Notes under the pieces: generated by a model | Databases searched by the model: none | What the model was told of the DNA's origin: nothing | What the model saw: only the letters and a program-made list of their open reading frames with translations | Shown: piece after piece, positions 58,244 to 64,000 of the stretch | Layout: every line of letters starts with the position of its first letter | How positions within the stretch are numbered: position 1 is the stretch's first letter | Translations under genes and position numbers: made by a program | Assembly: GCF_000317475.1 (NCBI RefSeq) | Contig: NC_019729.1 | Span: 4,912,501-4,976,500 of the forward strand | Origin: Oscillatoria nigro-viridis PCC 7112 | GTDB lineage: Bacteria; Cyanobacteriota; Cyanobacteriia; Cyanobacteriales; Microcoleaceae | Length of the DNA stretch: 64,000 bases | Reading direction: 5' to 3'

Positions 58244-60802
58244 TCAGGTTCCTACGATCGCATACCACAAACTCACCATCAGGCACAAACTCGCTAAATG
58301 CTGTGGAATCAAAGATTTAATCGACCGCTTGGCAATTTTTTGAGTCACCAATATTGTGACTAATAATGATACAATCAAAGTTAAACCTTGCAAGAAACTA
58401 ATCACCGCTGGATCGCCGATAAAACTGGGTAAATCGTCTCTAATTTGTCCGAAAGTGGCAAAAGTTACAGGAATCACTCGCCCGCCTTCCTGCAAACCCA
58501 ATCGCCAATAGTGAGCCAAACTACCGCCCCAGACTAAGGGTAAATAACCGTAGGCGAGAGAGACAAATGAGAGGGGTTTGTAGGTTGTAAATGGCACGGT
58601 TTCTGCTTGTCCCAATCGATAAATTGCCTGTATAATTGCGTAGGCAATTAGGGGAATCATCGGCGGGATAATTAACACTGCGATCGACAGTCCTAAATGA
58701 GGTAAAAATTCCTCTAAATTGATGCCCAGCCCCAACAAACTATTTATCTCCGGCAAGCGATGCAGATAGATACCGCCCAACAATAGAAATAACAGCGCGA
58801 TTTCATAACTGTGGGGAACGTGGGTAGTCCATAATTCGATGCCGGGAGGGCGCAGATTTAATTCTACCGATCTATGCGGACAAGCTTTCAAGCAAGTCAT
58901 GCACAACACGCAATCTTTATTATCGGTTAATTGGGCGGGATGGGAATAAATCGGACAGCCATTAGTAGTTAATCCTTCCCCCAAGCCGGGGCCGCCTTTG
59001 TAACATTGGTAGGTGCTGCATTCCGCCCCGCAGGTTCCTTGTTGGGCGCGAAGTTCGATAATTGAGAGTTTAGCAAATAATCCATTCATTCCCCCGATCG
59101 GGCATAAATAACGACACCAAAATCGCCGCTCGAAGATGAGGGAAAAAATTACCGCGCCAGCCGTAATTAGCAATAACAAACAACTGGATAAATAGGCGGT
59201 ATTTTCTAAATTCCACAACTCTTCCCACAGAAATATCAGAGTAAATAGTCCGAAGAGAAACCAGCCGCCCCATTTTTCTGCTTGTTGGCGCGGCCATTTA
59301 TTGAGAGTGCGCGGGAAAATTTTCAGCGATAGTTTTTGGACGATTTCCCCATAAATCATAAACGGGCAAAAAGCACACCACAATCGCCCGATGATGGGGA
59401 ATAATAATAAAATTAACGGCCACCACCACGCCCAAAAGATATTTAGGGCAAAATTATGCTGTCGATCTTGGGGAGCGACAAACAGGGTAATTACAACTAC
59501 GGCAAATACCCAAGTGGTAAACCAATAATTCACGCGATCGGGATACCAATCGCTGCGTAAAAATTGCCGAAATTTGGGATATATCTTCAATAAATTAAGC
59601 CGAAATTTTTGTTGCTTCGCAGCCTGCGCCCAGAATACTTCTTCCGTTAATACCTGACTCCCCTGTGCTTGAACTAAAGCGCGATCGACCATTCCCTGCA
59701 ATTCCTGTAAATTCCCGGGAAAATCGTAGGCTTGCAAGCGGCGAATTGCTTCCGGTGTGACTTGGGGTCTGACTAATTTCTTTTGGCGGGAAAAGATGTT
59801 GAGATAATAGTTAACTTGTGCCTCTAAATCTGCTTTTCGCACCCGCAATGACGGTACTTTAATCTTGTGTTGCGCCAGCTTATCTAGCTGGGGCAAGACC
59901 ATTTCTGAGATTAAAATTATCCGCGCGTTGCTAGAACGCGGCGGTGGTGGTATTTGTCCTTCCTTGACAACTAGCGTATAGGTTCCATCGGTTAATAATT
60001 GCTGAATTTGGGGGCATAATTGAGCGGGTAATTCTTGCACGTCATTTAAAATTAACGTACCTTCTCCCAACCATTCCAACAGCCCCGGCTTGCCGCCCAA
60101 ACGCCCGAATAATTCCGCTCCATTAGCCTGAAGCAAGGCACTTTTGATCTGAATAATTGGCTCGTTGCGGCGATGGGAACCGAAATGAATTAAAGCAGCT
60201 AAATTATCTTTTTCTAAACCAGGTTCGCCAGAGATTAATACCGATCGCCCGTCACTCGATGCAGCCCGAACTTGTTGGCGCAATTTTACCGCATAACGGC
60301 TGTTCCCAATGACTCCCCGTTTTGCCCGGGGTACTAGATAGCTGCGGAGGGCATTTTGACGCTCGCGTTCGTAGGCAATTTCTGCTTCTAACTGTTCTAA
60401 TTTCGCTGCCAAGCGTTGAGCGTAGGCTTCGGTAATGCGTGGATATCTTTCTAGCAAATTGCGCCAGCGATCGGCACTAATTACCCAAAATTGACACTCT
60501 GTCCGAGTTATAATTCGACTGTCGGCAGGTTGCGATCGCTGGAGGGCAGATAAATTGACGATCGCCCCCGGCAACAAACTACTCCCCCACATTAATCCCG
60601 GTTGTTTGCGGCGATAGCGATCGGCTTGTCCTCGTTCTAGGATATAGAGATGAGTGATTGGTGTATCTTCGATTACCACTCGAAATCCAGGGGGATAAGT
60701 TGACATTTCCATTTCACCGGCGATCGCCTGTAAAATCTCGCGGGATAATATGCCTAATTCGGTGCTCGATTCGAGCCAGTTAACTAATGTTTCGGTAGAC
60801 AT
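58244..60802 (-). CDS. Fusion of cNMP-binding domain, AAA+ sigma-54-activator-like domain and polyferredoxin membrane domain
   Basis: The 852-residue protein has an N-terminal cNMP-binding-like domain (residues ~15-125, VIEDTPITHLYILERGQADRY). An AAA+ region resembling sigma-54 activators follows at 165-385 (VIGNSRYAVKLRQQVRAASSDGRSVLISGEPG, GTLILNDVQELPAQL, RLQAYDFPGNLQELQGMV). Then a NapH/NosR-like part has several membrane helices and Cys motifs CAFCPFMIYGEI, CRYLCPIGG and CVLCMTCLKACP for Fe-S clusters. Walker A is altered (GEPGLEKDN), Walker B reads LILND, and the GAFTGA loop is absent. It is unlikely to activate sigma-54; a redox or ligand sensor is more likely. Confidence 0.85.
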   Translation of the reverse strand: MSTETLVNWLESSTELGILSREILQAIAGEMEMSTYPPGFRVVIEDTPITHLYILERGQADRYRRKQPGLMWGSSLLPGAIVNLSALQRSQPADSRIITRTECQFWVISADRWRNLLERYPRITEAYAQRLAAKLEQLEAEIAYERERQNALRSYLVPRAKRGVIGNSRYAVKLRQQVRAASSDGRSVLISGEPGLEKDNLAALIHFGSHRRNEPIIQIKSALLQANGAELFGRLGGKPGLLEWLGEGTLILNDVQELPAQLCPQIQQLLTDGTYTLVVKEGQIPPPPRSSNARIILISEMVLPQLDKLAQHKIKVPSLRVRKADLEAQVNYYLNIFSRQKKLVRPQVTPEAIRRLQAYDFPGNLQELQGMVDRALVQAQGSQVLTEEVFWAQAAKQQKFRLNLLKIYPKFRQFLRSDWYPDRVNYWFTTWVFAVVVITLFVAPQDRQHNFALNIFWAWWWPLILLLFPIIGRLWCAFCPFMIYGEIVQKLSLKIFPRTLNKWPRQQAEKWGGWFLFGLFTLIFLWEELWNLENTAYLSSCLLLLITAGAVIFSLIFERRFWCRYLCPIGGMNGLFAKLSIIELRAQQGTCGAECSTYQCYKGGPGLGEGLTTNGCPIYSHPAQLTDNKDCVLCMTCLKACPHRSVELNLRPPGIELWTTHVPHSYEIALLFLLLGGIYLHRLPEINSLLGLGINLEEFLPHLGLSIAVLIIPPMIPLIAYAIIQAIYRLGQAETVPFTTYKPLSFVSLAYGYLPLVWGGSLAHYWRLGLQEGGRVIPVTFATFGQIRDDLPSFIGDPAVISFLQGLTLIVSLLVTILVTQKIAKRSIKSLIPQHLASLCLMVSLWYAIVGT

Positions 60803-60888
60803 CGCGCTTCGTCGGCGAAAGCCGAATCGTGGTGGTTGGTGTAGGATATATATTTTTGTGCTGCATCAATATTAACTGCTGGGAACGA

Positions 60889-61371
60889 CTAGCATTTTGA
60901 GTTTGAGTGTGGTGTTAATTTTCTGTCTTCAGCATAGCCGATCGACACTCCCCGCTCTAATATATTTTTTGCACGTCCTCCTGCAATCTGCACGTTAAAA
61001 GTGATTCCAGGTAGCCGAGGCTGCCATCCGAGTCGCACCGCTTGCCGTATCCATTGTGCTACATCAGAGGGTCTTACTGGTTTCACTTCTTGCGTGGAAA
61101 CCATCTGCCATACTTTTACCTCTTGCGGCAATCCATCTGCAGGTTTTACCGGTATAAATTCACAGTTAGTTTGACTCCAACCTTGAGGATGAGGTCGATC
61201 GGTGAGGATAACTAACACCGATCCTGGTTGTTCAGCGTGTTCGACAGCAACATGAAGATGTCCGCAGCCGGATTCTGCTTGCGTATTAGTAGCTTGTCTT
61301 CGGATTAGCCAGATGAAAGCCTCCTCATCCATTGTAGGAATTAGCAGCAGCACTTGAATTGCGATCGGCAT
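60889..61371 (-). CDS. Hypothetical protein
   Basis: This is a 160-residue soluble protein of no recognised family. Visible parts are GCGHLHVAVEHAEQPGSVLVILTDRPHPQGW, VKVWQMVSTQEVKPVRPSDVAQWIRQAVRLGWQP and GITFNVQIAGGRAKNILERGVS. ATG 61371 fits the reading frame; a second ATG at residue 14 is possible. It is about 85 bp downstream of the fusion-protein start and 25 bp after the methyltransferase gene on the same strand. Confidence 0.6.
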   Translation of the reverse strand: MPIAIQVLLLIPTMDEEAFIWLIRRQATNTQAESGCGHLHVAVEHAEQPGSVLVILTDRPHPQGWSQTNCEFIPVKPADGLPQEVKVWQMVSTQEVKPVRPSDVAQWIRQAVRLGWQPRLPGITFNVQIAGGRAKNILERGVSIGYAEDRKLTPHSNSKC

Positions 61372-61395
61372 TACCTAATTCCTATTTCCAGCTAA

Positions 61396-62166
61396 CTATA
61401 GCTTTGCTTTCTCGCCAACAATCACAGCGATCGGAACCGCATAATGAATTTCATTTCCTCGTTCGTGTGCGCCAACCCCCAGACTGTCAACACCAATATC
61501 CTCTCTAAAAATTTGTCGCAGCTTATTGTCATCGCCGGGATTTGGGAAAGAAGCAGCTAACTGCTGTTCAAGCTCTAATTCTACCTTGTAAAATGCCAAC
61601 TTGATATTTTGAAGATTGGCATCCGCGACTAATTTAGGCAACTCTTCCAGAGTCAAGGCGCGAGTATGAGATGGATCGCGGATTTTCTCAATATAGTTGT
61701 AAGTATCCACTTTGTCCGGCGGCATCGCCACATCAGCAATCAGAATTCGACCGCCCGGACGACACACGCGAACCATCTCCGACAGCACAACATCTGGCCG
61801 CAAAAAATGATGGAAAGCGTAACGACTCAGAACAATGGAAAAACTATCATCGGCAAATGGTAGCGTCTCGATATCGCCTTGCTGCCATGAGAGATTAGTC
61901 AAGTTTTTTTGCTGTGCCAAAATCTGGGCTTGTGCGATCATCGCTGGTGTTAAATCAATGCCAGTAACGTGACTGGCAACTTCCGCAAAAGCACAACTAA
62001 CAATACCCGGGCCGCAAGCAACATCTAGAACTGTGTCTTTGTCAGATACACTCGCCATCTTCATCAGTAAATCCAGAGATTCTTGATTTGTGTGAGCGTA
62101 CAAGTTAGAGAATGGAATTGCCTGACGAGTGAACTGGTCGATGATGGATTCCTGATGTGCGGTCAT
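61396..62166 (-). CDS. Class I SAM-dependent methyltransferase (UbiE-like)
   Basis: The 256-residue protein has TVLDVACGPGIVSCAFAEVASHVTGIDLTPAMIAQAQ (motif I and the acidic end of strand 2), WQQGDIETLPFADDSFSIVLSRYAFHHFLRPDVVL (motifs II/III) and RVCRPGGRILIADVAMP. The substrate is unknown. I start at ATG 62166 (MTAHQESIIDQF); an ATG at 62208 would add 14 residues without a ribosome site. It probably forms a transcript with the small gene downstream. Confidence 0.87.
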   Translation of the reverse strand: MTAHQESIIDQFTRQAIPFSNLYAHTNQESLDLLMKMASVSDKDTVLDVACGPGIVSCAFAEVASHVTGIDLTPAMIAQAQILAQQKNLTNLSWQQGDIETLPFADDSFSIVLSRYAFHHFLRPDVVLSEMVRVCRPGGRILIADVAMPPDKVDTYNYIEKIRDPSHTRALTLEELPKLVADANLQNIKLAFYKVELELEQQLAASFPNPGDDNKLRQIFREDIGVDSLGVGAHERGNEIHYAVPIAVIVGEKAKL

Positions 62167-62370
62167 GGTTTGTGACACGGGTAAAGGACTATGTTTGCAG
62201 TTTAGCATTACGCATTGTTTTGAGTCTTAGCAGTTTGTAGAAGCTTTAACATGGTATCTGCTACTTCAACCGCCTCATTGGGCTATCGCACAATTATATT
62301 CTGTCATTGTTGGCGGCTAACTTGTAGTCAGGAGCGACTAAAGCCACTCCTGCAATGTTTATTTCACCTA

Positions 62371-63273
62371 TTAAATATTTTTAACTGCCCCACCTGCGAT
62401 CGCCGTTAAAATTGCCACGCCAAAAGCCAGCCGATACCACACAAACACCCACGTATTTTGAGTTTGCAGGAACTTCATCAGCCACGCGATCGACAAATAA
62501 GAAAACACAAATGCCGAAATCGTTCCTACTATCAAAGCTGCAACTCCAGCATCGCCGACTCCTTCTCCCAAAGCACCCTTCAATTCCACTAATCCAGCCA
62601 GAGTAATTGCCGGAATTCCCAATAAAAAAGAAAACCGCGCGGCGGCGGGTCTTTCCAATCCTATCAACAATCCTGCTGTTAGGGTAGAACCCGATCGCGA
62701 ACACCCCGGAATCAATGCCATTGCTTGAGCTAATCCCATCAAAATACCGTCTTGAACAGTTAATTTTTCATAAGTGCGATTGCGCTTGCCAATTTTTTCT
62801 GCTATTGCTAACAGCAGCGACATGACGATCGAAGCAATGGCGATCGCACCCAAACTTCTTAGCGGGGACTTGTCAAAATCTGGAACCAATATCTTGATTA
62901 GCAGCCCAAAAAAGACTACAGGTATTGTTCCCAAAGCAATGCCCAATGCGATCCGAAACTCTTGCGAATTGTAGTCGCGCCGCACCACGGCATCTACAGC
63001 ACCAAAAGTTATAGTTGTCAAGTCTTTCCAGAAATACCAAAGCACTGCGACAATGCTGCCCAACTGAATAACAGCAGTATAAGCAACCCCCGGATCGCCC
63101 CATCCCAGGGCGATCGGCACTACCTTCAAATGAGCGCTGCTGCTGATGGGCAAAAACTCTGTTAATCCTTGTACAATTCCTAAAACAATCGCCTGCACCA
63201 GATTGATTTGAGTCTGGCCGGAAACATCAGCAGCGGGAGTTTGGGCGAGGAGTGCGTCAAGCAAAGCTATCAT
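62371..63273 (-). CDS. uppP: Undecaprenyl-diphosphatase
   Basis: The 300-residue membrane protein recycles the lipid carrier for cell-wall and polysaccharide synthesis. Family motifs are VQGLTEFLPISSSAHLKVVP (TE and SSSAH), and PGCSRSGSTLTAGLLIGLERPAAARFSFLLGIPAI with the Arg/Ser-rich phosphate site. About eight helices are visible at normal length. The hairpin CAGGAG...CTCCTG at 62330-62354 is downstream of its stop. Confidence 0.93.
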   Translation of the reverse strand: MIALLDALLAQTPAADVSGQTQINLVQAIVLGIVQGLTEFLPISSSAHLKVVPIALGWGDPGVAYTAVIQLGSIVAVLWYFWKDLTTITFGAVDAVVRRDYNSQEFRIALGIALGTIPVVFFGLLIKILVPDFDKSPLRSLGAIAIASIVMSLLLAIAEKIGKRNRTYEKLTVQDGILMGLAQAMALIPGCSRSGSTLTAGLLIGLERPAAARFSFLLGIPAITLAGLVELKGALGEGVGDAGVAALIVGTISAFVFSYLSIAWLMKFLQTQNTWVFVWYRLAFGVAILTAIAGGAVKNI

Positions 63274-63594
63274 TAGTTGTAAATTCCCAGTTGTCAGTTT
63301 CTAGCAATCAGTTGAGTTTAATATCTTGCACCCTTATGGGAAGCTAGAAGACCACCCCACCACAAATAAATTTTATTGTGGCGCGGACAGTTCCAGTCTG
63401 CCCTTGAAAAGCCATCGCAAATAGCGATCTTCGGGCTGTAGAATCGCCTTGTCGATCGCCACTATCAGCAATTTACGATCGTAGAGCCGAAACTACTTTA
63501 ACCTACTCAACAACATTTGCCTACATTTTGCTGATAAACTTAGGAAAGTTTTTGCATCTGATTTCGCTTTCGTTACAGCAACTGCCCACAACCT
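63274..63594. other. Divergent intergenic region
   Basis: About 320 bp lie between the divergent uppP and PSI-factor genes. It contains a small ATTTTATTGTGG-type stretch and no ORF or long hairpin that I can support. Both promoters are expected here. Confidence 0.5.
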
Positions 63595-64000
63595 ATGATA
63601 TTTCCTGAGAACAAAAATTCACTTGTTACTGCTGCTTCTGGCATCCGCTGGCTGAGGCGAATCTTGTCAGCCAGTCTGTTAACAGTGGCGATCGCACTTA
63701 GCTTCATACTGCTAAGCGGCACTGCGCCCGCCTTGGCAACTCTCACCGACGATCGCTTCGACGGTACAATATTTGCCCTCTACGCCGGCAACGGTTCCCT
63801 AGTTCCTCCTAAAGTCAAGATTGCAGATTCTTTCAAACGCCATAAACCCGTATTGTTAGTTTTTTACACTGATGACAGCAGCGACTCCAAGCAATACGCG
63901 ATCGTCGTCTCTCAACTCCAAGAATTTTACGGCCGCGAAGCCGATTTTATCCCCGTAACAATTGACTCTTTGCCTCCGGAACCGTCACCAGAAATCACGG
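63595..64000 (+). CDS. Thylakoid photosystem I accumulation factor family, N-terminal part
   Basis: The frame runs from ATG 63595 to the right edge (135 residues seen). A membrane anchor or signal (ILSASLLTVAIALSFILLSG) precedes DDRFDGTIFALYAGNGSLVPPKVKIADSF and PVLLVFYTDDSSDSKQYAIVVSQLQEFYG, a thioredoxin-like fold without a visible CxxC. I recall this as the cyanobacterial/plastid family needed for photosystem I accumulation. The C-terminus lies outside the window. Confidence 0.75.
   Translation, partial: MIFPENKNSLVTAASGIRWLRRILSASLLTVAIALSFILLSGTAPALATLTDDRFDGTIFALYAGNGSLVPPKVKIADSFKRHKPVLLVFYTDDSSDSKQYAIVVSQLQEFYGREADFIPVTIDSLPPEPSPEIT

Noticed and set aside
58244..60802. Sigma-54 transcription activator
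   Set aside because: The GAFTGA loop is absent, Walker A and B are altered, and the C-terminus is a membrane Fe-S module rather than a DNA-binding domain.

Overview
The window comes from a filamentous cyanobacterium, most likely an Oscillatoriales genome of the Microcoleus/Oscillatoria type. The evidence is the many HIP1 octamers (GCGATCGC), the photosystem genes (psbM and a photosystem I accumulation factor), and cyanobacterium-restricted families such as COP23, DUF2839 and the TIGR03279-type radical SAM protein. The intergenic DNA is also unusually rich in short hairpin repeats and heptamer arrays. Gene density is ordinary, and no prophage, rRNA or CRISPR array is present.

Layout. 0-6 kb: phosphoesterase tail, Uma2 nuclease, SH3 protein, cell-wall amidase and an RCK-type channel-like protein. 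6-13.5 kb: two secreted proteins, then a very large chelatase H-subunit paralogue divergent from a CbiG-CobJ fusion (tetrapyrrole/cobalamin metabolism). 13.5-15 kb: a lone IS605-type TnpB element with readable left and right ends. 15-21.2 kb: accessory, visibly AT-richer in part, with a membrane protein, two related nucleotidyltransferases, a repeat-truncated HTH protein, an orphan HicB, and a tight three-gene operon headed by a TIGR04255-like protein next to tRNA-Val. 21.3-28.7 kb: DUF2839, a degenerate DinG-like helicase, a 0.5-kb TnpB-less mini-element sharing the IS605 ends, and three tandem ~520-residue pentapeptide-repeat paralogues.

28.7-43 kb: tyrA, a KimA-like permease, RtcB, an ABC exporter, a CcmS-like protein, a spermidine-synthase-like protein, a response regulator/cyclase-like pair, and a complete FecBCD-type ABC importer (permease, ATPase, lipoprotein). 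43-64 kb: sufE, an alpha/beta-hydrolase without its serine, a metal-dependent hydrolase-like protein, a 951-residue coiled-coil/beta-helix protein, an ATP-grasp enzyme, an EamA transporter, a thioesterase, a double-USP protein, psbM (37 codons), a 2Fe-2S ferredoxin, a TolC-like protein, the radical SAM protein, a ceramidase-like protein, a cNMP/AAA/polyferredoxin fusion, a methyltransferase, uppP and the start of a thylakoid photosystem I accumulation factor.

The most distinctive theme is the interplay of repeats and genes. Several palindromic repeat families lie between genes, and some also sit in frame inside conserved genes (chelatase subunit, RtcB, amidase, radical SAM protein) or supply a start codon, a stop codon or a C-terminus. 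The best candidates for undescribed biology are the TIGR04255-like operon, the cNMP/AAA/polyferredoxin fusion, and the in-frame palindromic insertions.
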